The notes under the pieces were generated by a model, which worked only from the letters and a program-made list of their open reading frames with translations, was not told the origin of the DNA and searched no databases. Below, piece by piece: positions 44,210 to 52,459 of a stretch of DNA of 64,000 nt. Each line of letters starts with the position of its first letter. The first letter of the stretch is position 1. Position numbers and translations under genes: made by a program. This DNA comes from Neptunicella sp048268085 (GTDB taxonomy: Bacteria > Pseudomonadota > Gammaproteobacteria > Enterobacterales > Alteromonadaceae): NCBI RefSeq assembly GCF_048268085.1, contig NZ_JBLWWF010000001.1, forward strand, positions 124,001 through 188,000, given 5' to 3'.

Positions 44210-45256
44210 TTATTGCGCTTTTGGCTCGATCATCCCGTGCATGGTTAGCCAGCTAGCGAAGGCATTAAACCAGCCGGTACTGGTGGTTGTTTTGGGATAC
44301 ATGCCGAAGCCGTGACCGCCTTGCTCATAAAAGTGAAACTCGACCGGCTTTTTGGCGTCATGCCAACTTTTAATCAGACCGAATCCACCATTGGCAAAGA
44401 AAGGATCATCTGCGGCAAGGGCGACGAATAGAGGGGGAGCATTATCCGGGACGGTCACAGCAGCCAGTGGGCCGTAGATGTTGCCAATAAAGGCTGGGTT
44501 GGCGTCTTCACCGACCAGTGCTGTCGCCATGGTGAGCATGGCGCCTGCAGAGAAACCGACCATGCCAATACGGTCAGGATCGATTTTCCATTCCGCTGCG
44601 CGACTCCGGATCAGGGCGAAGGCGGCGCTAGAGTCTTCAAGCTGTGGTGCAAGGCGATCTTTCATCTGATCCGCTTCCGGGCGAGGTGGGCGGCGGGCAG
44701 TGCCGGAAAACATTTCTTGCATCGAACGTTGGAAGTCAGCCATGTCGGCCGGCGTTTGATTTAAACGATATTTAAGTACGAATGCTGCGATGCCTCGGTC
44801 GGCCAAAGCGCGGGCAACATCCCAGCCTTCGTTTTCCATCGACAACGTCATAAACCCGCCGCCAGGGGCAACCACTACTGCAGCGCCGCTGGCCTTGTCC
44901 GGATCGGGCAGAAAAGGGGTAAGGGTGGCAACGGTAACATTGCGCGCAAATTGACTGCCATACTGAGAATGCCAGGCCTCTTTATTCTTGGCATCAGGCA
45001 GTGGGCCGGTGCCAATCTCGATCGCATTGGGCTGTTCGGGGATCGCGATTGCGGTCATGGTATCGTTTGCCTGCGCAAAAGCTTGTGGCACAAATAAGCA
45101 AACTGCTATCGCCAAGACGGCGCGAAGTCTGTTAAGCACAGAGCGGCATGACTGAATATGGCGCAGCGTATTGGCCAATCCTTGTGTCGTTGGTAAAAAT
45201 ACCCCGGCCTTTAAAGCCGCTATATGATCCATCCTTTGTTGGTTAAATTTTTTCAT
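44210..45256 (-). CDS. Exported alpha/beta hydrolase, BD-FAE/acetyl-xylan-esterase-like
   Basis: 348 residues; esterase expected to remove acetyl or feruloyl groups from hemicellulose. The catalytic triad is visible: S236 in GMVGFSAGAM, D284 in AADDPFF and H315 in EQGGHGFG. The oxyanion region is VVAPGGGFM. An odd feature is a 43-residue polar stretch before the hydrophobic signal core (VLAIAVCLFVPQAFAQA), yet the ATG at 45256 has a good AGGAGA site, so the long leader may be real; the true signal peptide could alternatively be translated from a later non-ATG codon. First of the minus-strand xylan-locus genes from the left. Confidence 0.85.
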   Translation of the reverse strand: MKKFNQQRMDHIAALKAGVFLPTTQGLANTLRHIQSCRSVLNRLRAVLAIAVCLFVPQAFAQANDTMTAIAIPEQPNAIEIGTGPLPDAKNKEAWHSQYGSQFARNVTVATLTPFLPDPDKASGAAVVVAPGGGFMTLSMENEGWDVARALADRGIAAFVLKYRLNQTPADMADFQRSMQEMFSGTARRPPRPEADQMKDRLAPQLEDSSAAFALIRSRAAEWKIDPDRIGMVGFSAGAMLTMATALVGEDANPAFIGNIYGPLAAVTVPDNAPPLFVALAADDPFFANGGFGLIKSWHDAKKPVEFHFYEQGGHGFGMYPKTTTSTGWFNAFASWLTMHGMIEPKAQ

Positions 45257-45332
45257 CTAAATTGTCTCCTTTTATATTATTTGAACTTTAGCTAACGTTT
45301 TTTAAACCGACCGTGGCCTGCCGGTATGTCTG

Positions 45333-46487
45333 TTATTGCTTCGATGTCCTGACAATACTCTTAATGGTTCCATCTTGATTGAAATACACTCTGTCGATGC
45401 AAACGGATCTTCGATAACTTCCCCCGCCGGGGAGTCCGGCATTGTGATAGGCCAGATAGGTATTCCCCTTAAAGTCAAACATGGCGGGATGGATAGTGGT
45501 GGTGCCAGGTAGCGGATCCATGATTATTCCCTGATACTCCCAGGGACCGGTGGCGGATGTGCTGGTGGCATAGCCGAGACTTTCAGGAAATCCCGCCGCG
45601 TAGACCAGATAATAGAGGCCGTTGTGTTTTGACACGTAAGGCCCTTCTTCGAAATTTGGCAAGGTATCAACCGTATGGATGGTGACATTGCTGGTATCAC
45701 GGTTCTGCATTATTCCTGCCGCATCCAGTGTATAGCTTTCGCCTTTAAGATGGATTAAATCGGGTTCAAGCTCAACCCACCATAATTGCTGGTTGCCCCA
45801 GTATAGGTAGGCCCGTCCATCATCATCGATGAATACAGCAGGATCGATATTGCGCCAGGTGTGATCTTTATACTGTGCCGTATCTTCAAGCAAAATCATT
45901 GGCATGCCGCGCGGATCCTTAAATGGCCCTTCCGGGCTATCGGATACGCCAACGCCAATGGAAAAACCAAAATTTCCACCGGTTTGTCCACCTTCTACGG
46001 CAGCATAAAAATAATAACGGGACTGACCCGACTTATCTTCCCGGTGTATGACATGATGTGCGTAAGCGTTGCCGGTTTTTTTATCTCCTCTGGCCCAAGC
46101 AAAGTCAGAATAACGAAGAACAGCGCCTTTGTTTTCCCAATTGATCATGTCCTTACTCGTCCATAGCCGGTAGTCGTACATGCGGTAATCGTTGCCGTCT
46201 AAAGTCGCTTCATCGTGGGTGGTGTAAAGATAAACCGTGTCGTCCAATACCATCGCTGCGGGATCTGCTGTATAGATGAGTTCACCCACTTGATTGGTTG
46301 GATCTTGTGTATCGTATTTAATGATTGGGTTATCAAAACGGGTGGGAGCGGTGTTTGAAACACTGTGGTCACCTTTAGAAACGTCTTTGACTGTTTCACT
46401 GCATGCCACGACTCCTAAAGCTGATATAAGTAGCAGTAGATGCCCGAAGGTTTTTCTAATGTTCACCGCATTCTTCATGATAGGCAT
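45333..46487 (-). CDS. Glycoside hydrolase family 43 lipoprotein (arabinofuranosidase/xylosidase type)
   Basis: About 384 residues. Lipoprotein signal ending SALGVVAC (Cys29). The five-bladed propeller signature of GH43 is present: DPAAMVLDDTVYLYTTHDE, WRNIDPAVFIDDDGRAYLYWG and FEEGPYVSKHNGLYYLVYA (base, pKa-modulating Asp and acid Glu regions), with HPAMFDFKGNTYLAYHNAG near the end. ATG at 46487 has GGAAG eight bases upstream; a longer frame begins 30 bp earlier. Probably trims arabinose or xylose from xylan fragments in the periplasm. Part of the minus-strand xylan cluster, 76 bp upstream of the esterase gene. Confidence 0.88.
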   Translation of the reverse strand: MPIMKNAVNIRKTFGHLLLLISALGVVACSETVKDVSKGDHSVSNTAPTRFDNPIIKYDTQDPTNQVGELIYTADPAAMVLDDTVYLYTTHDEATLDGNDYRMYDYRLWTSKDMINWENKGAVLRYSDFAWARGDKKTGNAYAHHVIHREDKSGQSRYYFYAAVEGGQTGGNFGFSIGVGVSDSPEGPFKDPRGMPMILLEDTAQYKDHTWRNIDPAVFIDDDGRAYLYWGNQQLWWVELEPDLIHLKGESYTLDAAGIMQNRDTSNVTIHTVDTLPNFEEGPYVSKHNGLYYLVYAAGFPESLGYATSTSATGPWEYQGIIMDPLPGTTTIHPAMFDFKGNTYLAYHNAGLPGGGSYRRSVCIDRVYFNQDGTIKSIVRTSKQ

Positions 46488-46626
46488 GTAATCGTCTTCC
46501 AGAGTTGCAAAATTCATTTGTTAATAGTTTGTTGAATTTTCTGGTAAAACGGAACGTCAAAACCATTATGAATCCGTTTAATAAGCTTATTTTATTTGTG
46601 AAAGCTAGAGTCAAAAGCTTCCAATA

Positions 46627-47886
46627 TCATTCGTCTAACTCCGGCACTGCCCATGGCATCCATTTTTCTGCACTGGTATCAAATTCCCCATCGGTTTTTA
46701 ATACGCTGGTGTCCGCGTTTTTATCATCCAGTAAAAAGCGACTGAGATAGGCATTGAGTTCGGGTAACTGGGCGTCGGGGTATTGGCAGTGTTTGTGTCC
46801 ACCTAACTGGGATACCCCCATATTTTGCGGTACGCCTAGTGCTTGCCAGATGCTGTGGGCGACTTTGGCGGTTAAAAAGCTGCTGGCATTGCCTAGCCAT
46901 TCCATTGAGGTGTTTTCGATTACCAATAATCCGCGCGGGGCGATTAATCCCATTAGCTGGTGATGATCTACCGGGATTTTATTGGTCTGGCCGCTGAACT
47001 GTTTAAAGTTGTCACGAAACCAGACGTTTTCGGTAACGATCTGTTTTTGGGTTTGCACATTTTGTCCTGCGGCTTGTTGGGCATCAGAAATACGCCAGCT
47101 AGCGGAACCACCGGAGCCGGATTCCTGGGCTATGGTTAGCGAAATACGTTCATCAAAGGCACCTGCCACAATCGCGCCTTTGCCGTTACGGGAGCAGCCG
47201 GTCACGCCAATATGCTTGGCATCAATTTGAGTTTGGCCTGATTCTGCTAATACATCGATAATGCGGCTGATGCCCCAGCTCCAAGCGATCATGGCGCTGG
47301 CTGAATTGTCGCTACCATAAAGTTGATAAAACTTGCCTTTACCTCGCGATCCGGTGTCTTTTTGCTCGCCTAGTTCGTTATTATTAAACTCAATGACGGC
47401 AATACCGGCGTTATCCAGCGCTGCTTTATTTAAACAATACCAGCCAATTGAAATCATCACCGGATAAGGCGCTTGCCCGTGGGTGGGGTAATGCACTTTG
47501 GCAGTGAATTCGATATTTTGCTGTAAATGACTGGCCTTGACGCTGAGTAGTTCGCCTTCTAACGAACCGCTGACTTTTTGTGGTTTAGGCGGTTTTTCAC
47601 CCAATTCATATTGTTCGAACAAGGCGCGGGTATGGGCGCGAACACAAGGCCATTGGTCTATGTGACTGATGGGTTGACCATTGGCTTGTAAAAAAGGGTC
47701 GGGCAATTCAGTAATTTCGGGCAACTGTTCAACCGGTTTAAAGCGGGATAGCTCACATTGGTGAATCGAGGTTTCGGTCAATGCTGTGGGATTGATTGTT
47801 GCTGCATGAATAGCTAAAGCCAGATTGGTGCTGGCAAAAACAATTAAACCATTTAATAGTCGAGTAAAAATGTGCAGATAACGCAT
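46627..47886 (-). CDS. Glucuronoyl esterase, carbohydrate esterase family 15
   Basis: 419 residues with a signal peptide (LNGLIVFASTNLALAIHA). Cleaves ester bonds between 4-O-methyl-glucuronic acid on xylan and lignin alcohols. The CE15 signature GVTGCSRNGKGAIVAGAFDERI is split across residues 227-248 with nucleophile S232; E255 in AQESGSGG and a histidine in LGGHKHCQYPD complete the active site. Also ISIGWYCLN and AWSWGISRIID. ATG has GGGGA eight bases upstream. Its presence marks the locus as directed at glucuronoxylan. Confidence 0.93.
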   Translation of the reverse strand: MRYLHIFTRLLNGLIVFASTNLALAIHAATINPTALTETSIHQCELSRFKPVEQLPEITELPDPFLQANGQPISHIDQWPCVRAHTRALFEQYELGEKPPKPQKVSGSLEGELLSVKASHLQQNIEFTAKVHYPTHGQAPYPVMISIGWYCLNKAALDNAGIAVIEFNNNELGEQKDTGSRGKGKFYQLYGSDNSASAMIAWSWGISRIIDVLAESGQTQIDAKHIGVTGCSRNGKGAIVAGAFDERISLTIAQESGSGGSASWRISDAQQAAGQNVQTQKQIVTENVWFRDNFKQFSGQTNKIPVDHHQLMGLIAPRGLLVIENTSMEWLGNASSFLTAKVAHSIWQALGVPQNMGVSQLGGHKHCQYPDAQLPELNAYLSRFLLDDKNADTSVLKTDGEFDTSAEKWMPWAVPELDE

Positions 47887-48036
47887 AACAAAATCCCCAA
47901 GTTCCAGTACCGTCTAGTGTGCTTGGATAAGCCGCTTCAGCCTATGGCAAATTCTGGTTTTGCAGTTGTTATATTTTTGTGAATGGAACAAATAAAAAGA
48001 GTCAAATTAGGGGCTATTGCTCTTTCATCTTTACCA

Positions 48037-48546
48037 CTATTTCTGATACACATCACCATGATGAGCTAATTCGGTTAAATAGACTCTCAAATCAAACTCC
48101 AATTGATGGTAATCCGCTAGCATATGGGTGCAAAGTTGATAAAACGCTTTGTTATGCTGCTTTTGTTTAAAGTGGGCTAATTCGTGCACGACTATCATGT
48201 TTAAAAACGCTTCGGGAGTGCGTTTGAATAAATCACTGATACGCATCTCATTTTTACTTTTTAATTTATTTCCTTGAATGCGTGTTGCGTAGGTATGTAA
48301 GCCTAAGGCGTTGTTGATAACGTGAATTTTTTTATCGAATAGGACTTTGCTAAGCGGCGCTGCATTTTTCATATAACGATTTTTAAGTGTTAACACATAT
48401 TCACGTAAATCATTGTCATTAGCGATGTTATGGGTGTCTGGATATTTATTGCGTAAATACTCTCCTAGCTTATTTTGCGCTAATAAACGGCTGATTTGTT
48501 GTTGTAGCTCGGGTGAATAAGCCGACAGATAAGTTAAGGATGACAC
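48037..48546 (-). CDS. YgjP-like zinc metallopeptidase-type protein
   Basis: 169 residues with the gluzincin motif VVHELAHFKQKQHNKAFYQL (HExxH with a downstream His/Glu) and family context RISDLF, matching YgjP/DUF45 proteins. It lacks a signal peptide, so it is cytoplasmic. Starts with a GTG at 48546. Substrate unknown. It lies between the CE15 and GH10 genes but has no obvious link to xylan, so the locus appears to have formed around it. Confidence 0.82.
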   Translation of the reverse strand: MSSLTYLSAYSPELQQQISRLLAQNKLGEYLRNKYPDTHNIANDNDLREYVLTLKNRYMKNAAPLSKVLFDKKIHVINNALGLHTYATRIQGNKLKSKNEMRISDLFKRTPEAFLNMIVVHELAHFKQKQHNKAFYQLCTHMLADYHQLEFDLRVYLTELAHHGDVYQK

Positions 48547-48691
48547 GAAACCGTTTTACACCATGCAGAATAAAAGATGTTTTATTGTACGTTAACAGAG
48601 CTGCGTTTAGGGGCAGAATTATTTACACTACAGCCACTTTTTATTTCTCAATCTTCAAAATTGAGACAAGTCGTTATTCAAGTGAGTCGTA

Positions 48692-49024
48692 ATGGAAGTT
48701 TTGCAGTCTTTTTTATGGCAATTAACTCGTTGGATGCAGCCGTATTATGGAGAAATCGCCTTAACCATTCTCGCTACCGTGCTGGTGGTGTATGGTGATG
48801 TGTTAAATAAACATATCAAGCGGATGTTAAGTCCTTATCATTTTATTATCCGTACCATTGTATTTGTGCTGGTGTGCGCCTTTGGTTATGGATTGTTGAT
48901 GGTGTTTACCACGCCGCTGGTGAAACAAATTTTGCTGATGATCCCCGGCTTATACCGGGGAGTCATTATTGTTGGCGTGTTTTTGTTATTGGGCTATTTG
49001 GCTGAACATCGGCGCTATATTTAG
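48692..49024 (+). CDS. DUF3392 small membrane protein
   Basis: 110 residues with three to four hydrophobic helices: IALTILATVLVVYGDVLNKH, FIIRTIVFVLVCAFGYGLLM and VIIVGVFLLLGYLAEHRRYI. The KRMLSPYHFIIRT segment and overall layout match DUF3392, a family of marine gammaproteobacteria. Function unknown. ATG after AGTGAG. It is divergent from the YgjP-like gene and convergent with the xylanase gene. Confidence 0.82.
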   Translation: MEVLQSFLWQLTRWMQPYYGEIALTILATVLVVYGDVLNKHIKRMLSPYHFIIRTIVFVLVCAFGYGLLMVFTTPLVKQILLMIPGLYRGVIIVGVFLLLGYLAEHRRYI

Positions 49025-49058
49025 TCTTAATGCGTTAGCCAGTGACGAAGGATGACTT

Positions 49059-50246
49059 TTAAAAATCCATCACCGCGTGAAATGCAGATTTAGGCTGATG
49101 ATTGACATCAAATAACATCGGGAAGTCCGCACGACCCGAGTCAAACTCCGATAACCAAGTATCGTCATCGGCAATGCCCCAGAAGGTCACACTGCTAATG
49201 GCATCGCGGTTGCGACGTAACATGGCAAACAAATCGGCGTAGCGTTGCGCCTGTTTTTGATCCAGTTCGGCAGGGATGCTATCGGCAGTATAAAAATCAC
49301 TTTTCTGATACTTGTTCCCGCCAATATACAGCGATACATCCAGTTCGGTAATTTGCACCTCCAGCCCTAACGAAGCATACATCTGAATGGCTTTTTCCAG
49401 ATTGTCGATACTCTGGTGGTAAGACTGGTGCTCAGGATTGGACGAGGGAATAGTATTGATATGTGCCTGTAATCCTACGCCGTGAACGGGGACACCGTCA
49501 TCCAGTAACTCTTTCACTAGCTGATAAATAGCCTGCTGGCGGGCTGGAATGTAATTGTAGTAGTCGTTATAAAACAGTTTGGCTTGTGGATCGGCGGCGT
49601 GGGCATAACGAAATGCCGCGGCGATATAGTCTTTACCCACTGCGCCGTACCAGTAACTTTTTTGATTGTCGGCTTCTTCTTTATCGGTACGTAAGCTACC
49701 GTCATCCATAATTGCTTCATTGACCACGTCCCAGTAATCAACTGTACCTTTAAAATGACCGACGACATTGTCGATATGGTTTTTCATGATGGCTAATACT
49801 TCATCTTTGCTGCGCAGCTCGCCTTCATCATTAAAAAATACCCAGTCTGGGGTTTGCCGGTGCCAAACCAACGCATGACCACGCACCGCCATGTCGTTGC
49901 TTTTGGCAAAGGCTAACATCTTGTCGGCAATCTCATAGCTGAAATGATTTTGTGTTGGCTCCACGGATTCAAACTTCATCTCATTTTCAGTGGTCATACT
50001 GTTGAAGTGGGTTTTGAGCAACTCTGCATGAGTGATATACGAGCCTTGATCGGCAGCCGCGCCAATTAAAAAGTAATCGGCGTATTTATCACTCAAGCTT
50101 TGTTGTTTTGTTTGCTGAGTTATTTCCTGTTGAACACTCGCCAGCGCAGCGGTTGGATTGGTTGGACTATCGTTATTGGCCGGAGTACAGCCGATGGTAG
50201 CCAGTGCTGCTGCACAAATTATTGGAGTAAGTAATTTATTTCGCAT
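49059..50246 (-). CDS. Endo-1,4-beta-xylanase, GH10 lipoprotein
   Basis: About 395 residues. Hydrolyses internal beta-1,4 bonds of xylan with retention. Acid/base E177 in WDVVNEAIMD and nucleophile E301 in VQITELDVS are intact, as are EMKFESVEP, GHALVWHRQTPDW, VGLQAHI and the late FWGIADDDTW. Signal peptide with lipobox ATIGC (Cys20), so it is anchored in the outer membrane or periplasmic face. ATG at 50246 with AGGAAA upstream; a longer non-preferred frame exists. Lies 35 bp downstream of the six-hairpin glycosidase gene, in the same operon. Confidence 0.95.
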   Translation of the reverse strand: MRNKLLTPIICAAALATIGCTPANNDSPTNPTAALASVQQEITQQTKQQSLSDKYADYFLIGAAADQGSYITHAELLKTHFNSMTTENEMKFESVEPTQNHFSYEIADKMLAFAKSNDMAVRGHALVWHRQTPDWVFFNDEGELRSKDEVLAIMKNHIDNVVGHFKGTVDYWDVVNEAIMDDGSLRTDKEEADNQKSYWYGAVGKDYIAAAFRYAHAADPQAKLFYNDYYNYIPARQQAIYQLVKELLDDGVPVHGVGLQAHINTIPSSNPEHQSYHQSIDNLEKAIQMYASLGLEVQITELDVSLYIGGNKYQKSDFYTADSIPAELDQKQAQRYADLFAMLRRNRDAISSVTFWGIADDDTWLSEFDSGRADFPMLFDVNHQPKSAFHAVMDF

Positions 50247-50281
50247 GATATTTCCTATTTTTAAAGGGAGCGTAGTTAAAT

Positions 50282-52426
50282 TCACTGTGCTAAAAATCCT
50301 TCTGCTTTAACTTGCCATTGGCCGTTATCCGGAAATCCCAGTGTTGGCTGGTTGGTATTGGTGGTCGCCATCCGTGCCACCGCTGCCAGTAAGGCTCCGT
50401 TGGCAGGTAGATAAACTGGCAACCCGACTTTTTTCTGTGGGCAATGACCGTTAACCATATAATGGTTGTTGTGGGCATCCATCAATAAGGCATCTATAGC
50501 CGTTTGTGGTTGATTTAGTTTGCTGGCGGTCATGGCAATCATTGGATAATCCCAGCCCCAGATCCGCGTTTCGAAATCCCAGCTATGCATCACCGCATCC
50601 AACGTATTGCGCATGGTAGTGAGATTAACCCTGTCGTCGGCTAACAAGCCCCAAGTCGCTAACATCGCCGGGTGATCGTTACGGCTATCGATATTATCAA
50701 AGGTGTCCGGTATGGTTTCTATCGCCACATATTTGCCGTCTTTTTGCGGTAAATCGGCCAATTTATCGATTTGATTTTGCCACAACGGATTAGGTTGTTG
50801 TCCCATACGTTGCCGCCATTGTTGCGCCGTTTGCAATGCAGTACGCCAGTAAGCTAGTTCAAATGACGGGTTTTTGGATTCGGTTACATCATAGTGTTCT
50901 TGCGCAATCCAGATGGGCGGATTGAGTGAATAACGCTGTTCAGCTTGTTCCCACATCAGCATCGACGACAAGCCTTGGGCGGTTTCATCCACTAACTGAG
51001 CGTAACGTTGCAGAATTTTTGGGGAGGGTTGACCTTGATAAATCAGCTCGGCCAAATCTATCGGTTGGGGTTGATTCCAAATAATTAACGGATTGCCGCC
51101 GGGGCTTTCTCGCCCATCTGGCCCCACCATTTTCGACCAGCGCGCACCTTGTAATCCTCGCTGTTTGGCGGTCTGTTTGGCTACGTCGATATGTGCTACA
51201 TACCAATCGAGTACGTTTTCAGTTGGTTGCGGACGGCTCCATAGCGCCCAATGTGCCGTGTGCCACCAGCTCATTTCGGTATGAAATTTTCCATACCAAG
51301 AACTACTAGTTAGTCCGGTTTCCTGTGCCGGAATGGAGGCTCGTTCTTGTACCGCCATTAAATATTGACTAAGCACGATACGGCGTTCCAGCTCTTTGGC
51401 TTGTGGCGCAGTGCTACCGCTAAAATCAATTGCAGCACCACTGTTCCAGAATGTTTGCCAAGCCTGTTTGGCTGAATCCGCCACTTGGGAAAAGTTATTG
51501 TTATCCAGCAGCGTTTCTTTTGATTGGCTAAATTGCACGGTTAATGAAAAAGCTTGATTAGATGAAGCATTTTCTAACAATTGCAACTGGAATTGGTGGT
51601 CTTTCAATTGACTGAGCTTGGCCTTACCTTGCCATTGTAGTTTGACCCAGTGCTGTTCATCGTCAATCTGACGGTAGAACAGGGCTGAATGGTGATCACT
51701 TTGTTTGAGTTGGGTGGTGTGTTGTGAATCATCCTCCCAATCCAGCGCCGGGGTATTTTTTACCGCTAAATCATAGCCACGCGGAAAAGCCAGTTTGATA
51801 CTCAGTTGTTGCTTGGTGATTAAATCCGACTGTAGTTTAAACGCCAGCGTATCGGACTCGTTGGCGGCAATGGTTTCCACCTGTACCGCAGTGGAATCCA
51901 ATTGATATTGACTGCTTAATCGCCCTTGCCATAGATCCAATGATTGCCGAATGTTTGATAATTGCTCAGCCTGCAAAGCTTGGCCTTTATAGTTGAGAGA
52001 GATACGCGTTAACGGTAAATCATGGGGATTTTGGCGTAACCACTGACCGGCCGCCGAGTCCATATTGGTGGGAAAATCCACTTTTTTACCGTAAGCATCA
52101 TAGCTTTTAGCCGCATCTTGTAATTTGTAGTTTGCAGGGTTTGGCCGACTGTGCCACGCCCAACGGGCTTTGGTTTCAAGCGGGGTCCCCTGGTTAAAAT
52201 AGCTAGTCGCTAAGCTCTGAAAGCCGGTCACATCTGCCGTAAAAGCAAATTGACCGTTACCCACAGTAAAAGGTGATTGTAGATCAATCTGGTTGAGTTG
52301 TGGGTTATGGCGGTTGACTAGCGCGTGGCGATCTATCTTATGGTCGCTTTTACTGTTACTCCCGCAGCCCGACAAAATGATTAGCGAGGTCACAACGATT
52401 AAGCTGCCTTGTTTAAGGTACTTCAT
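50282..52426 (-). CDS. Lipoprotein (alpha/alpha)6 six-hairpin glycosidase-like enzyme, family uncertain
   Basis: 714 residues. Lipoprotein signal LIILSGC (Cys21). The N-terminal half is a beta-sandwich-like domain beginning HNPQLNQIDLQSPFTVGNGQFAF, a start resembling GH65/GH95-type enzymes. The C-terminal half is helical, with SSWYGKFHTEMSWWHTAHWALW, WIAQEHYDVTESKNPSFELAYW, and SWDFETRIWGWDYPMIAMTA, typical of six-hairpin glycosidases. The likely acid is in the KFHTEM region or the later DFETRIWGWD. I could not place it in a named GH family. Its place between GH10 and GH43 xylan enzymes implies a substrate on xylan side chains. AGGAAT precedes the ATG. Confidence 0.7.
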   Translation of the reverse strand: MKYLKQGSLIVVTSLIILSGCGSNSKSDHKIDRHALVNRHNPQLNQIDLQSPFTVGNGQFAFTADVTGFQSLATSYFNQGTPLETKARWAWHSRPNPANYKLQDAAKSYDAYGKKVDFPTNMDSAAGQWLRQNPHDLPLTRISLNYKGQALQAEQLSNIRQSLDLWQGRLSSQYQLDSTAVQVETIAANESDTLAFKLQSDLITKQQLSIKLAFPRGYDLAVKNTPALDWEDDSQHTTQLKQSDHHSALFYRQIDDEQHWVKLQWQGKAKLSQLKDHQFQLQLLENASSNQAFSLTVQFSQSKETLLDNNNFSQVADSAKQAWQTFWNSGAAIDFSGSTAPQAKELERRIVLSQYLMAVQERASIPAQETGLTSSSWYGKFHTEMSWWHTAHWALWSRPQPTENVLDWYVAHIDVAKQTAKQRGLQGARWSKMVGPDGRESPGGNPLIIWNQPQPIDLAELIYQGQPSPKILQRYAQLVDETAQGLSSMLMWEQAEQRYSLNPPIWIAQEHYDVTESKNPSFELAYWRTALQTAQQWRQRMGQQPNPLWQNQIDKLADLPQKDGKYVAIETIPDTFDNIDSRNDHPAMLATWGLLADDRVNLTTMRNTLDAVMHSWDFETRIWGWDYPMIAMTASKLNQPQTAIDALLMDAHNNHYMVNGHCPQKKVGLPVYLPANGALLAAVARMATTNTNQPTLGFPDNGQWQVKAEGFLAQ

Positions 52427-52459
52427 TATTATTCCTGTTTATTGATTGATGTTTGCTTA

